A stretch of DNA of 64,000 nucleotides from Trichocoleus sp. FACHB-40 (GCF_014695915.1 NZ_JACJPF010000024.1:1-64000); one strand, 5' to 3'; numbered from the stretch's first letter, positions 17,054-26,418 are shown. Numbers and translations are program-made. The notes: generated by a model not told the origin, from the letters alone.

Positions 17054-18712
17054 ATGCAAATTAAAATAACTTTAAAGAATTACAGGTGCTTCTCCGATTC
17101 CAAGCCCGCAAGAATTACCCTTCGTAAGGGTTTTACTGCACTTATAGGAATAAACAATTCTGGAAAAACTGCTTTACTCAAATTCTTTTATGAGTTCCGA
17201 TCCCTTTTATCGCCTCTTTCTGAGACAAGGACTTGGCTAGACTTCTCTGCTGGGCTGGAGCATACTTTTAATCCTCCCAAAGAGCTTTTAGACAATCAAG
17301 AGATTTTTTGCAATACCAATAATCGTCCATTAGTAATAGAACTAGATTTTTTGCGTGAAGATAAATCAGAGTTTGGAAAAACACTGATTCCTAAAAAACT
17401 GACAATTACAGTTCAAAGAAATTTAAAATACGTTGGTCATGTTTTTGGAAAAAATAAGCTTCTAATAAGCCACCCAAAACACTCTTTTGACGGGCAGAAA
17501 AATGCTTTTGTAATTGAGGGAAGTGGTACAATTTTAGCAGAAATATCCTCAGCATTTTTAGATTCACTTATATTTCTAGGTCAAACATTGTATATCGGCC
17601 CATTTAGAAATGTAATAAATCTTTTTCCAACTCAAGATATAAATCAAGTTAGGACTATACAATCCCTTCATACTAGCTATTTTGATATCAATGTTGGATT
17701 GTCTCTTATTCAACGGTGGCGTGAATCTAAAACAGGAAATAATAAGGAATTAGTAAAGAGAGCATATACATTACAGAACGACATAAAGCGAATTTTCGAT
17801 TTTGAGAGTATAGATATTAATTCATCAGTCAACGATCAAACAATTCAATTCGTTATCAATGGTGAGGTCTATAGCCTTTCAGAAATTGGCTCTGGGCTTT
17901 CTCAATTTTTCTTAATTCTTGCAAATGTTGCTGTAAATCAGCCATCTTATATTCTTATTGATGAACCTGAGCTTAACCTTCATCCTTCATTACAACTTGA
18001 CTTCTTAACTACACTTGGAAATTATGCTGAGCATGGAATCCTCTTCAGCACTCATAGTATGGGGCTAGCAAGAGCAAGCGCTGAACAAATTTATGTAGTT
18101 CACAAAGACAAAAAAAATGAAGGTAGTGAGATAAATGAGTTTGATAAAACAAAGAGTTCAAAGCATTTGTCGGAGTTTCTTGGTGAGTTGAGTTTTTCTG
18201 CTTACAGAGAGTTTGGCTTCAATAAAGTCTTGCTTGTTGAAGGACCAACAGAAGTCAAAACTATCCAACAATTCCTCCGCAAGTATGGAAAAGAACACGA
18301 AATTCTTCTTTTACCTTTGGGTGGTAGTAGTCTTATAAATGGAGCATTTAGAGATGAATTACAAGAAATTAAACGTATTTCTGACAATATATACGCACTA
18401 ATTGATAGTGAGCTAGAAGCACCTGATGAAGAATTAGCCATTGACAGAAAAGAATTTGTTGATACATGCAAACAAATTGGTATTATATACCATGTTCTTA
18501 AATATCGGGCTATTGAAAATTATTTTCCAGATCACGCAGTAAAAGCGATTAAAGGAGATAAATTTTCTGCACTTAACCCCTATGAAAGTCTTAAGATTAA
18601 GTCCCAATATGGGTGGAGCAAAGCAGATAATTGGCGAATGGCAAAAGAAATGACTCTTGAGGAACTATCAAAAACAGATATTGGAAAATTTATTGAGCAA
18701 TTAATCGCTTAA
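17054..18712 (+). CDS. OLD-family ATP-dependent nuclease (AAA + TOPRIM)
   Basis: 552 residues. ABC-type ATPase half: Walker A GINNSGKT (about 32-39), signature EIGSGLSQFFLIL (about 277-289), Walker B YILIDEPELNLHPS (about 299-312) and the LFSTHSMGL histidine. C-terminal TOPRIM half: VLLVEGPTEVK (about 391-401) and an acidic ALIDSELEAPDEE (about 447-459). This is the standard OLD layout. There is no UvrD-like helicase beside it, so it is not a Gabija-type pair. It is more AT-rich than its neighbours, consistent with transfer. A defence role is likely but not shown. Confidence 0.85.
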   Translation: MQIKITLKNYRCFSDSKPARITLRKGFTALIGINNSGKTALLKFFYEFRSLLSPLSETRTWLDFSAGLEHTFNPPKELLDNQEIFCNTNNRPLVIELDFLREDKSEFGKTLIPKKLTITVQRNLKYVGHVFGKNKLLISHPKHSFDGQKNAFVIEGSGTILAEISSAFLDSLIFLGQTLYIGPFRNVINLFPTQDINQVRTIQSLHTSYFDINVGLSLIQRWRESKTGNNKELVKRAYTLQNDIKRIFDFESIDINSSVNDQTIQFVINGEVYSLSEIGSGLSQFFLILANVAVNQPSYILIDEPELNLHPSLQLDFLTTLGNYAEHGILFSTHSMGLARASAEQIYVVHKDKKNEGSEINEFDKTKSSKHLSEFLGELSFSAYREFGFNKVLLVEGPTEVKTIQQFLRKYGKEHEILLLPLGGSSLINGAFRDELQEIKRISDNIYALIDSELEAPDEELAIDRKEFVDTCKQIGIIYHVLKYRAIENYFPDHAVKAIKGDKFSALNPYESLKIKSQYGWSKADNWRMAKEMTLEELSKTDIGKFIEQLIA

Positions 18713-18811
18713 TCTTACAAAGCAATAGAGTTAGACCAGCGCCCCCTTACTTTAGGTAAGCCTCTGGTTTCATAGTGCGATCGCGCTTTCCCTGACAACC
18801 CAAGGAAAACA

Positions 18812-19078
18812 CTATTTCGACTTTCGTTTCGACTTGGGCGGCGTTCGGTGTGCGCCAAAGTATTTTTCACTGCGGTAGCGAAGCCACACCCGCAACTGCT
18901 GCGGAATCTGGTCTTTTTGTTCTTTGGTCAGCGTGTTGTAAAGGGCTAACGCGCGATCGCGTTCTCCCCGACAAGCAGCATTATTATGAGCATCCCAGTA
19001 GCTACGGGCAACCCGAATCCGCCGACAGACTTCCTTGATGAGAGCTTCTCCCGTGAGGGGATTTTCCGGCTTTGCCAT
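18812..19078 (-). CDS. Conserved small basic protein
   Basis: 88 residues, starting MAKPENPLTGEALIKEVCRR and ending in a lysine/arginine-rich tail (PPKSKRKSK). The PLTGEALIKEV start resembles the beginning of cyanobacterial AbrB-like regulators, but the rest does not follow that family. It looks helical and soluble and may bind nucleic acid. I do not assign a function. Confidence 0.55.
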   Translation of the reverse strand: MAKPENPLTGEALIKEVCRRIRVARSYWDAHNNAACRGERDRALALYNTLTKEQKDQIPQQLRVWLRYRSEKYFGAHRTPPKSKRKSK

Positions 19079-19202
19079 ACTTCAATCAGAACGCCTTACA
19101 GTGAGAATATTAAGTAAGAAAGGAACCAGCAATTCCTTGTCGAAGTACACGCGAATCGCTGGCTGCGCTTATAAAGTAACCATGCTAGGTGAATCGCCGC
19201 TG

Positions 19203-19478
19203 CTAATCCTTATCTTCTCCATCCTTCTCCTCATCGTCCTCATTTTCAGAGGGTTGAGTTTTCTCTTGGCCCTCTTCATCGTCATCATCAGCCTTATTAA
19301 CGTTCTGGGATTCTTTTTCCGATTCTTCTACAGGTTCGGAATTTTTAGCGGCTTCACTACAACCAACCAGAACGATATTACCTGCGAACATCACAAGCAG
19401 ACCCAAGCAAAAAGCACTAAAAGATTTAGTCCACAACGGTATCATTTGGGATTTGGGTTCTCCATCAATACTATTCAT
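19203..19478 (-). CDS. Small acidic lipoprotein
   Basis: 91 residues. A hydrophobic segment (FCLGLLVMFAGNIVLVG) ends in a lipobox-like LVGC (cysteine about 40), followed by a very acidic, low-complexity tail rich in E and D (ADDDDEEGQEK). This suggests a membrane-anchored lipoprotein with a disordered acidic extension. No partner is evident; it lies between a small basic protein gene and an ABC transporter gene, all on the minus strand. Confidence 0.55.
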   Translation of the reverse strand: MNSIDGEPKSQMIPLWTKSFSAFCLGLLVMFAGNIVLVGCSEAAKNSEPVEESEKESQNVNKADDDDEEGQEKTQPSENEDDEEKDGEDKD

Positions 19479-19651
19479 ATCTTTTTAAACTTTAGCGAAC
19501 TGCACTGCATTTAAACCAACGATTTGATTTGTCTACCGTCATAAATTGGGTTATGGCTGGACTTGTGCTTGCCAGCCTCCATTGAATTGGCTATTTCAAT
19601 GACCAGGTATTTTTGCACAAATGGGATGCTTCCGCCGAGCGCCTTAAAATA

Positions 19652-21379
19652 TCAGGTGGTTGATGGAAGTTCCAACAACTCCGGTTGTTCTTCGACAAGA
19701 GCCAAAGGTTGTTTAAGCTGCCAAGTCCTATCCTGGGATTCCAGCAAAGACTGATGATAATTCGCCAAAGTAGCGCGATGTCCCACACTTAAGAAAGTAG
19801 TCCCTTTCGCCTGCAAATGTTTATACAACCGCTCCTCGTTGTCCAAATCTAGGGCGCTGGTTGCTTCATCTAAGATGGCGTACTTGGGTTTGTTCAGCAG
19901 CAACCGGGCGAAGGTTAGCCGTTGTTGTTCACCCAAAGAGAGGACATCTGCCCAATCCTCCTGGGCATCAAAACCGCCAAATCTTTCCTCTAAACCTGCT
20001 AAATTCACCTGTTCCAGCACTTGCTTTAAGTGTTCGTCGTCAACCTCAAGGTGCGTGTTCGGATAGAGCAATTGATCGCGCAGAGTACCCAGCACCATAT
20101 AGGGACGTTGCGGCAAAAATAGGATCTGGTTGGATTCAGGACGAATAATGGTTCCTGTACCAGAATCCCATAGTCCCGCGATCGCTCTCAGCAGGGAACT
20201 CTTACCACAACCACTTGGCCCCATCACCAAAAGTCCCTCTCCCGCAGCTAACTCTATCGACAAATCTTCTACTAATGTGCGTTGATAGTTGGGCGTTTGC
20301 AGGTTGAGATGTTCGACAGCGAGGCGTTCCGCTTCCACCGTTTGAATTTTAGGCTGTTCCTGATTCGATTCCGTCCGCTCTAAAAATTCTGCAAAGGTAT
20401 AGAGACGGTTAATTCCAGCGCCAAACGTGGTTAATTGCTGGAAACGAGCAACGACAACATTCAGCGAGAAAAAGACTCTCACAAAAGCGCCTTGCGCCTC
20501 AGAAACTTTACCTACCTCCATTTCTCCGGCAAAAATCGCCGGTGCAACCACTAAAGCAGGCAAGATAAACGGGATAAACTCATAAGCATTTGTGAGAACA
20601 TTTAAGTTCAATTCCCAAACCAGCAGCCGTTTGACATTCTCAAATACATCGAAAAACCGCTGCTTAACTTGGTTTGACTCCCGTTCTTCACCTTGGTAAA
20701 AAGCGATCGCTTCTGCATTCTCCCGAATTCTCACCAGACCGAAACGTAAGTTGGCTTCCTTCTTCAGTTGCTCAAAATTCAGTCGGACAAGCGGCTTCCC
20801 AAATACAACCGTCGTCACCAGGGTGCCAATCAAGGCATACAGCACCAGAAACAACACCAGCGGTTTAGAAATACCCCAGAGTACGCTGCTGAAGGCAATC
20901 GTTGACAGCACCGACTCCACCAACCGCAGCAAAAAGGTGAGAGATTCTTGGGTAAAACTGCGAACATCTTCCGAGATTCGCTGATCTGGGTTATCGATTT
21001 CGGTGCCAGAGATATGCAGATTATAGTAGGAGCGATTCTGAAAGTAGCTATCTACGAATCGATGGGTTAGCCATTTGCGCCATTGCAAACTCAGGCGATC
21101 GCGCAAATAAGTATAGCCTGCTAAAAGGGGTGCATAAATTACCAACACACCGACGAAAATGATGACAGTTTGCCAAAAGCGTGGCTCATCACGGGCTGAG
21201 AGCGATGAAATCAGCACCCCTCGCTTATTGTTGAGTACCACACTCAACCCCGTATACGCCAGCAAACATAGCACAACGCCCAGCAGTAACCCTCTGGCTT
21301 GCCATTTCTCATCCCCTGACCAATAGGACTTGGCGATCGTCCAGAACTGCTGGACTACATTGAAGTTCAATCGATCCAT
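19652..21379 (-). CDS. SbmA/BacA-like ABC transporter (fused permease and ATPase)
   Basis: 575 residues. The N-terminal half has about six membrane segments (for example LLLGVVLCLLAYTGLSVVL at 29-47 and TVIIFVGVLVIYAPLLAGY) and RLSLQWRKWLTHRFVDSYF, typical of the SbmA/BacA/ABCD group. The C-terminal ATPase has GPSGCGKSS (about 387-395), SLGEQQR (about 481) and ILDEATSALD. Members transport peptides, vitamin B12 or acyl compounds; the substrate here is unknown. Complete, with no obvious operon partner. Confidence 0.85.
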   Translation of the reverse strand: MDRLNFNVVQQFWTIAKSYWSGDEKWQARGLLLGVVLCLLAYTGLSVVLNNKRGVLISSLSARDEPRFWQTVIIFVGVLVIYAPLLAGYTYLRDRLSLQWRKWLTHRFVDSYFQNRSYYNLHISGTEIDNPDQRISEDVRSFTQESLTFLLRLVESVLSTIAFSSVLWGISKPLVLFLVLYALIGTLVTTVVFGKPLVRLNFEQLKKEANLRFGLVRIRENAEAIAFYQGEERESNQVKQRFFDVFENVKRLLVWELNLNVLTNAYEFIPFILPALVVAPAIFAGEMEVGKVSEAQGAFVRVFFSLNVVVARFQQLTTFGAGINRLYTFAEFLERTESNQEQPKIQTVEAERLAVEHLNLQTPNYQRTLVEDLSIELAAGEGLLVMGPSGCGKSSLLRAIAGLWDSGTGTIIRPESNQILFLPQRPYMVLGTLRDQLLYPNTHLEVDDEHLKQVLEQVNLAGLEERFGGFDAQEDWADVLSLGEQQRLTFARLLLNKPKYAILDEATSALDLDNEERLYKHLQAKGTTFLSVGHRATLANYHQSLLESQDRTWQLKQPLALVEEQPELLELPSTT

Positions 21380-21489
21380 CGGCTTGCTTTCCTTACAACC
21401 AGGTTTGCCAGGAGATAATCTGTAAAGGTGAATCAGAGCAAAATTTGCTCAAATATTGGTGCGGCTCATCTCTGAGCAATTGTTAAATT

Positions 21490-21594
21490 ATGCTACAAAT
21501 TTCTAACACGGTGAGTATCCCAGAGTATGAGATTGAGATGAGTGCAATGCCCTCTCAAGGGGCAGGCGGGCAAAACCTCAATAAGGTAGAAACT
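21490..21594 (+). pseudogene. N-terminal relic of arfB
   Basis: The first 35 residues (MLQISNTVSIPEYEIEMSAM, then PSQGAGGQNLNKVET) match the intact arfB at 23574-23990 closely and include the GGQ motif. After that the frame continues to 21738 with unrelated residues. It is therefore a truncated copy, about 2 kb from the intact gene and in the same orientation. Confidence 0.8.
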
Positions 21595-21812
21595 TCTAAG
21601 CGCCGTTGCAGCCAATCAATACAAACTTCTGCCAAATCTTCAGATATAAAGGTGCGGAGTGCGGTGCCAATTGCAGAAGCTAACTATACAAAGGCGCGAA
21701 TAATAAGTGATGAAGGGGCAATTTTAGGAGAAAACTAACTTGTTTATAGTCAGCTTGATTTAGGAACAAAGAGCATTACCGCGATCGCAGAAAACACAAC
21801 CACGTCAATACA

Positions 21813-22559
21813 TTAATCAACAACCGTTACTTTGGTACCTAACTTCACCCAACCCTTCTCAATTAACTGCTGCAATGTGTTGGAGTCGAGATGGATGCAG
21901 CCACCTGAGTTAGCTTGACCAATATTCTCCGGATTGGGTGTACCATGAAGTGCAATTGAGAACCAGTAGGGCGTTCCCTGGAATGTACTCATTTTAGGAC
22001 CCGTGATGCTTGCCGTTGAAGTGAGTCCGATATAGCCATTGCCATAGGCACTGTCTGGGCTACCGTTCCCATCAAAGTCAAGAGAACTCATGTTCTTGAA
22101 TAGCTGAGCTAATCCTTGCCGAGGGTTAACTAAGCTGCGATACTGAGTAACTTTGACAAAACGCTTAACGTTATCTTGGGAAATCTGGTTGTACTCAGAT
22201 TTTTTGTAGAGAATCAAGTCTACCCTCATCTCGCCTGTGGGAGTAACAAAGTCATTCATATTTTGTTTGTCTTTGAGTCCGCCCTTACCAATACCAATAC
22301 TTGCCTTGTAAATCGGAACGCTTTGGTTATTGAGTACCTCTAAGCGCTTGTCTACTCGATGAATGAGCAGCGAGTAACGTTCTTCTTGAATGCTGTTGAG
22401 TTTATCAGCATTATTTACGGATGGTGGCAAGGATTGTGGCTTAGCTTCAATTACGTTTTTTGGAGTTGGAACGACAGCATCAGATGATGTACAAGCGCAT
22501 AGCGCTATTGGTAGTGCAACTAAGAGCCAGTTTGAGATGAGACGAGATGTTGTAAACAC
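21813..22559 (-). CDS. L,D-transpeptidase (YkuD) lipoprotein
   Basis: 248 residues. A signal sequence with lipobox ALCAC (cysteine about 23) anchors the protein in a membrane. The YkuD catalytic region has IALHGTPNPENIGQ (histidine about 206) and the SGGCIHLD motif (catalytic cysteine about 222). Such enzymes form 3-3 cross-links in peptidoglycan or attach proteins to it. The order and spacing of H and S-x-G-C are standard, so activity is expected. Confidence 0.85.
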   Translation of the reverse strand: MFTTSRLISNWLLVALPIALCACTSSDAVVPTPKNVIEAKPQSLPPSVNNADKLNSIQEERYSLLIHRVDKRLEVLNNQSVPIYKASIGIGKGGLKDKQNMNDFVTPTGEMRVDLILYKKSEYNQISQDNVKRFVKVTQYRSLVNPRQGLAQLFKNMSSLDFDGNGSPDSAYGNGYIGLTSTASITGPKMSTFQGTPYWFSIALHGTPNPENIGQANSGGCIHLDSNTLQQLIEKGWVKLGTKVTVVD

Positions 22560-22595
22560 AACTAACCTAACTGGGGCTTGCTCAACTATTTCTCA

Positions 22596-23303
22596 TCATA
22601 ATAAGGGAGATCCTCTAAATTGTTCTTCTACGCAGGACACGAGAATAAGCGATAGAGGATGCTGCGTTGTTGGCTCAAGTGGTTCAATACATTGGCGTAT
22701 CTGCAACTTTGCTTGGTTAAAAGCTGTCAGCCACGAACTGAGAGTCCGAAAATACCAAGGCATTGGCTCCCACTCGTCCTCGCCAAAGCTCGTGAAGCGC
22801 TCGGTTCGCCAGCCCTCTTTGTAGGCGGTGTCGCCACAGGCACTCCACGGGTGAACCGTTTGCACAACTAGGTGTCCATTAGGTACTAGAACTGTACCCA
22901 GCGCAGCCAGCAGCGGTACAATGGTTTCCCCTAACAGCGAGAAGTTACAGACTACGAGATCGTATAGTCCATCGAGTTGATTTGGGTCGTTGACGATCCG
23001 ATCGTAAGAGAGGGTGCGAAACCTACCACCACCTGCTGCGTGAGCTTGTTGAACTAAAGCAGGACTCCCATCTACCCCAAAGGCTTCGATACCGCGTTCG
23101 TTTAATGCGCGTACCAGCCAACCTTCACCGCATCCAACATCTAGCACGCGGCGAGGTTGCAGCGCCACCAAAACCTCCACAATGGCGGCATCAGTCACAA
23201 CGCGGCGACTGGATATTAGTTGCTCGCGGACTGCTTTTGTCCAAGCACGAGCATTCGCATTCCAACTTAAATGCAAGCGGTATTCCAAATCAGATTGGGA
23301 CAT
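22596..23303 (-). CDS. Class I SAM-dependent methyltransferase
   Basis: 235 residues. Motif I is VLDVGCGEGWLV (about 54-65), followed by GIEAFGVDGSP, the acidic end of the second strand, and DLVVCNFSLL. It is of the Methyltransf_11/23 type acting on small molecules; the substrate cannot be told. It is not the same family as the relics at 23983, 25418 and 47459. A 36-bp gap separates its end from the transpeptidase start on the same strand, so co-transcription is possible. Confidence 0.85.
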   Translation of the reverse strand: MSQSDLEYRLHLSWNANARAWTKAVREQLISSRRVVTDAAIVEVLVALQPRRVLDVGCGEGWLVRALNERGIEAFGVDGSPALVQQAHAAGGGRFRTLSYDRIVNDPNQLDGLYDLVVCNFSLLGETIVPLLAALGTVLVPNGHLVVQTVHPWSACGDTAYKEGWRTERFTSFGEDEWEPMPWYFRTLSSWLTAFNQAKLQIRQCIEPLEPTTQHPLSLILVSCVEEQFRGSPLL

Positions 23304-23573
23304 AAAAGCCTCCAGTTGTGCAAATTATACGTGCAGCGATCGCCAATGGCATGAACAGTATGAAAGCACTCAAGCGTTGTCGAGGAAATACTTGCAGTAC
23401 AAAGCGAACGTTTCTAGGCGTAGTGAAAGAAAAACTCCGTGTTTGATATATTGCAGCTAGAGAGGGAGCTAGAGGCGAGGCTGCTACTTTATGCTGGAAT
23501 CAGCACCAATAGAGCGAAACGGGGCAACAATTTCTGTGCAATGCTGCACTGTCTATAATCAAGCGAATCAATC

Positions 23574-23990
23574 ATGCTGCAAATTTCTAACACCGTAAGT
23601 ATTCCAGAGCATGAGATTGAGATGAGTGCGGTGCGATCGCAAGGGGCAGGGGGACAAAATGTAAATAAGGTGGCGACTGCCATTCACCTACGCTTTGATA
23701 TCATCGCTTCCTCGCTGCCCGATCGCTACAAAGAGCGGCTGTTGAAGCTTTCCGACCAACGCATTACTAAAGAAGGTGTCATTGTCATCAAGGCTCAAGA
23801 ACACCGCAGCCAAGAGCAAAATCGAGAAGAAGCATTGCAACGATTGCAAGACTTGATTAAAAGTGCGATCGCAGTTGCCAAACCACGCAAAAGGAGCAAG
23901 CCGACCCGTAGCTCTCAAAGAAAGCGTCTGGATAGCAAAACTAAGCGATCGCAACTTAAGACGATGCGAGGAAAAGTTACAGATGAATGA
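23574..23990 (+). CDS. arfB: Peptidyl-tRNA hydrolase ArfB (ribosome rescue)
   Basis: 138 residues, the normal ArfB (YaeJ) length. The GGQ motif is at 26-28 within SQGAGGQNVNKV; the C-terminal tail is long, basic and flexible (KPRKRSKPTRSSQRKR) and enters the mRNA channel. ArfB frees ribosomes stalled without a stop codon. The stop overlaps the start of a methyltransferase relic (23983), showing that the two genes once formed a coupled pair. Truncated relatives lie at 21490 and 25597. Confidence 0.9.
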   Translation: MLQISNTVSIPEHEIEMSAVRSQGAGGQNVNKVATAIHLRFDIIASSLPDRYKERLLKLSDQRITKEGVIVIKAQEHRSQEQNREEALQRLQDLIKSAIAVAKPRKRSKPTRSSQRKRLDSKTKRSQLKTMRGKVTDE

Positions 23991-24090
23991 GTGGTACAGA
24001 AAAGACCTCGTTTACATTCATGATGTCGGTTTCAGGAGTTACGTTCTGCAAGCGATGCCAGGAATTCTGGCAATTCTCAAACAGCATGGC
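23983..24090 (+). pseudogene. N-terminal relic of a SAM-dependent methyltransferase
   Basis: Starting at the ATG that overlaps the arfB stop, the frame reads MNEWYRKDLVYIHDVGFRSY and VLQAMPGILAILKQHG, matching the N-terminus of the methyltransferase at 47459-47938 (MTEWYKEDLAFIHNVGF). Similarity ends before the glycine-rich SAM motif, and the frame stops at 24144. The C-terminal end of the same family reappears at 25418-25561, with the PARG-like gene lying between. Confidence 0.75.
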
Positions 24091-24127
24091 ACCGAGGAGT
24101 ATGGGCGATCGCGCTGGATTACAACTC

Positions 24128-25141
24128 TCAATTTCCATCGCTGACACCCCATTGAAACTTCATTGCATGGATCTTTGCTACTAAAGTAGAAACTTCAACA
24201 CTTGAACCAATGGGTGCTAAATCCTGATTGAGAATTTGTTGAGCAGTTGCAAAAGCCTGAGAACCTGTAGTATCACCTGTATGGAAAACCAAGCGATTTA
24301 CCTGTGCAAGACGAGCCGCCAAAAGTTGCAAAAGAGCCATCAATACACGATTACCTCCGTAGGCTCCGCATCCCCAGAAACCAGTATGAATTATCACAAT
24401 CGGTTCTTTCAATTGTGAGTATGATTCAATCCTTGCCGCCGAAAATCCAGTAAACGCTGTCGCAAGAATATATTCAATATCTTCTTGGGAGTAAGAGCCA
24501 TAGCCACCTGAAGGGGCTTCCATAGCGATAATGTTGGTAATTGTGGGTGGATTGAGTGGTTTTGTTGCCAGTTCAATGGCTTTTGCTGTAGCACGTCCGA
24601 AATTGTTACCATAAAGCCCAAAAGGTCTTCCCTCTTCTGCATTTGGATTAGTAGCGATCTCACATCGCCGTTCAACTCCACAAATCAGGACAGGTGTGGG
24701 TTCTCCTGCCTCTACGGTTAGCGGCTGAATGCCTGCATCTAACAATGCTTCTCGAAGCGAACCAAGAGCAGGATGTTCAGCTACCTGCATCTCATCCTGA
24801 GCGAATAGCGAACCACCGTATGCACAGAAAAGGTCAGAATGGGCGAAATTGAGATACCACTCAACCTGGTTACTGTTCTGATTTGATGGCTCGTAACCAA
24901 AGTAACTTGGTTGCTGATGAAACTCAGTTTGAGACTCTGAAAAGGAAAGAATATTTGGAAATGGCATTGCACGCCATCGTGAGAACACTAACTGACCACT
25001 AAACTTAGAGGCAGGGGGACAAGCGCACTGGTAAACAATTTTCTTGTTTGTGTCATACAGTTTTGGTGGATAAGAATCTACCAGGTGTTGGGCGTTGAAC
25101 GTATGACGACAAATCAGATTTTCGTTCATAAACTTTTTCAC
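24128..25141 (-). CDS. PARG-like poly(ADP-ribose) glycohydrolase family protein
   Basis: 337 residues. Two blocks recall the PARG catalytic domain: DLFCAYGGSLFAQDEMQV (about 102-119), in the place of the family's GGG...QEE signature, and HTGFWGCGAYGGNRVLMALL (about 258-277), close to TGNWGCGAFGG of PARG. PARG removes ADP-ribose chains. Here the signature reads GGS and QDE rather than GGG and QEE, so activity is plausible but the active-site spelling is altered. No signal peptide. The gene stands between the two ends of a broken methyltransferase gene and in the opposite orientation, as if inserted there. Confidence 0.65.
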   Translation of the reverse strand: MKKFMNENLICRHTFNAQHLVDSYPPKLYDTNKKIVYQCACPPASKFSGQLVFSRWRAMPFPNILSFSESQTEFHQQPSYFGYEPSNQNSNQVEWYLNFAHSDLFCAYGGSLFAQDEMQVAEHPALGSLREALLDAGIQPLTVEAGEPTPVLICGVERRCEIATNPNAEEGRPFGLYGNNFGRATAKAIELATKPLNPPTITNIIAMEAPSGGYGSYSQEDIEYILATAFTGFSAARIESYSQLKEPIVIIHTGFWGCGAYGGNRVLMALLQLLAARLAQVNRLVFHTGDTTGSQAFATAQQILNQDLAPIGSSVEVSTLVAKIHAMKFQWGVSDGN

Positions 25142-25417
25142 TTACAGATAGATCGCGCCGCATGGCACAGAGGTGTGAAACGACAAAACCCCAAATGGCT
25201 TATCCTGCAACTTTAAACTATGTGCAGCCTCGCTTGACGCTGGCTGCCAACAGATAACCTTGTAACCATGCCCCCATCAATAACTAAAGCGGCATAACTA
25301 TTTATTCAACCGCACAAGACCTGTATAACACGCTTATCTGTAATGTTATCCTGCACTTTTGCGGTCTGACACCCGCTAAATTGTACTTTTTTGACTTTTA
25401 ACTTTTGGCTTGCTTAA
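25142..25417. other. spacer upstream of the PARG-like gene
   Basis: No frame or structured RNA is recognisable. It would hold the promoter of the minus-strand PARG-like gene at its left end and the junction with the methyltransferase relic at its right end. Confidence 0.4.
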
Positions 25418-25561
25418 TGGGTTCTATATGCAGCAGCAGAAATTGCCACGATGCTGCAACAGGTGGGCTACCAAGTCGAAATTCAGCGTTGTTATGGTCA
25501 GTTTGCTTTACCCAATGCAGCATGGGCATTGATTGCCAGAAAGTCTAAGAGCAACCCTTGA
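25418..25561 (+). pseudogene. C-terminal relic of a SAM-dependent methyltransferase
   Basis: The frame reads WVLYAAAEIATMLQQVGYQV, then EIQRCYGQFALPNAAWALIA and a stop at 25559. The A-x-x-L-x-x-x-G-F/Y-x-V...YGQ-x-x-LP pattern is the usual end of the methyltransferase family whose start lies at 23983. A stop codon precedes it (25415-25417), so it is only a fragment. Confidence 0.65.
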
Positions 25562-25596
25562 CTCTTCGCGGTTATTCCGGCAGCCATCAAGATTTT

Positions 25597-25641
25597 AAGC
25601 CGCAGATTAAGTCGATGCGAGGGAAGGTTACGGATGAATGA
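25597..25641 (+). pseudogene. C-terminal relic resembling the end of arfB
   Basis: The last 14 residues (KPQIKSMRGKVTDE) and stop match the end of intact arfB (RSQLKTMRGKVTDE), and the DNA around ATGAATGA is also shared. It follows the methyltransferase relic, implying a former tandem of arfB-methyltransferase units. Confidence 0.55.
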
Positions 25642-25661
25642 CGGTGCTGAATTGAATTTTT

Positions 25662-26418
25662 GGCGTTGCATAATGGAAGTATGAATAGAGGTCAATTGAG
25701 GATGCAATGCCCTGAATGCGGTTCCACCCATATCCGTAAAAATGGGAAGAAACAAGGTAAACAAAATCACATTTGTGTTGTTTGTGGTCGCCAGTTCATC
25801 GAGCGCTACGAACCACCGAAAGGCTACTCAGATGAAGTCAAACGAGAATGTCTGAAAATGTATGTTAACGGCATGGGCTTTCGGGGTATCGAACGAGTCA
25901 AAGGTGTGCATCATACGACGGTGATTACTTGGGTCAAGCGCGTGGGACAACTGCTGCCTGATGCTTACGAGCCAGAGACTGTTCCCCTGGTGGGTGAGCT
26001 AGATGAATTAGAAACCTTTGTCGGTTCAAAAAAAACAAAATCTGGCTGTGGACAGCAGTTGACCACTTCAAGCAAGGGATCTTAGGGTGGGTCTTAGGTG
26101 ACCACAGTGCAGAAACATTTCGACCGTTGTGGCCAATTGTGCAGGCATGGCAGTGCTATTTCTATGTCACTGATGGATGGTCGGTTTATCCAAGCTTTAT
26201 TCCAGACGGCGACCAGATTGTCAGCAAGACATACATGACACGGGTTGAGGGGGAAAACACAAGGCTTAGACACTCCGCGAGCTCGACTGCATCGCAAGAC
26301 ACTGTGCTATTCCAAATCTGAAGAACTACTGAGACACTCAATTAGATTGTTACTACATTATCTGAAATTCTGGGATGTTCCGGTTCCTCAATAATTCATA
26401 CCGCTATTCAGCAACGCC
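25662..26418 (+). mobile_element. IS1-family insertion sequence with 8-bp target duplication
   Basis: The 757-bp element starts GGCGTTGC (25662) and ends GCAACGCC (26418). Perfect 8-bp direct repeats GAATTTTT flank it (25654-25661 and 26419-26426), showing a recent and precise insertion. The right target copy overlaps the stop codon of the GH1-like gene. The right end continues inward as TATTCAGCAACGCC, shared with the miniature elements at 39601 and 40629. Confidence 0.9.
25681..26394 (+). pseudogene. IS1-family transposase, two-frame with an additional C-terminal frameshift
   Basis: The first frame (MQCPECGSTHIRKNGKKQGK) is an InsA-like zinc-binding HTH part; the second (VDHFKQGILGWVLGDHSAET) is the InsB catalytic part with VTDGWSVY and RVEGENTRLRH. 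They join at an A-rich slippery run (TTCAAAAAAAACAAAATC, 26025-26046 region) of the kind used for programmed frameshifting in IS1 elements. Near 26272 a second shift, best explained by loss of two bases after RLRH, sends the ending into SASSTASQ instead of LARLHRKTLCYSKS, so the C-terminal 35-40 residues are lost. This copy is probably inactive unless that base call is wrong. Confidence 0.8.

Noticed and set aside
17054-18712. Gabija defence system
   Set aside because: The OLD-type GajA-like half could fit, but no UvrD-like helicase gene follows within the window.
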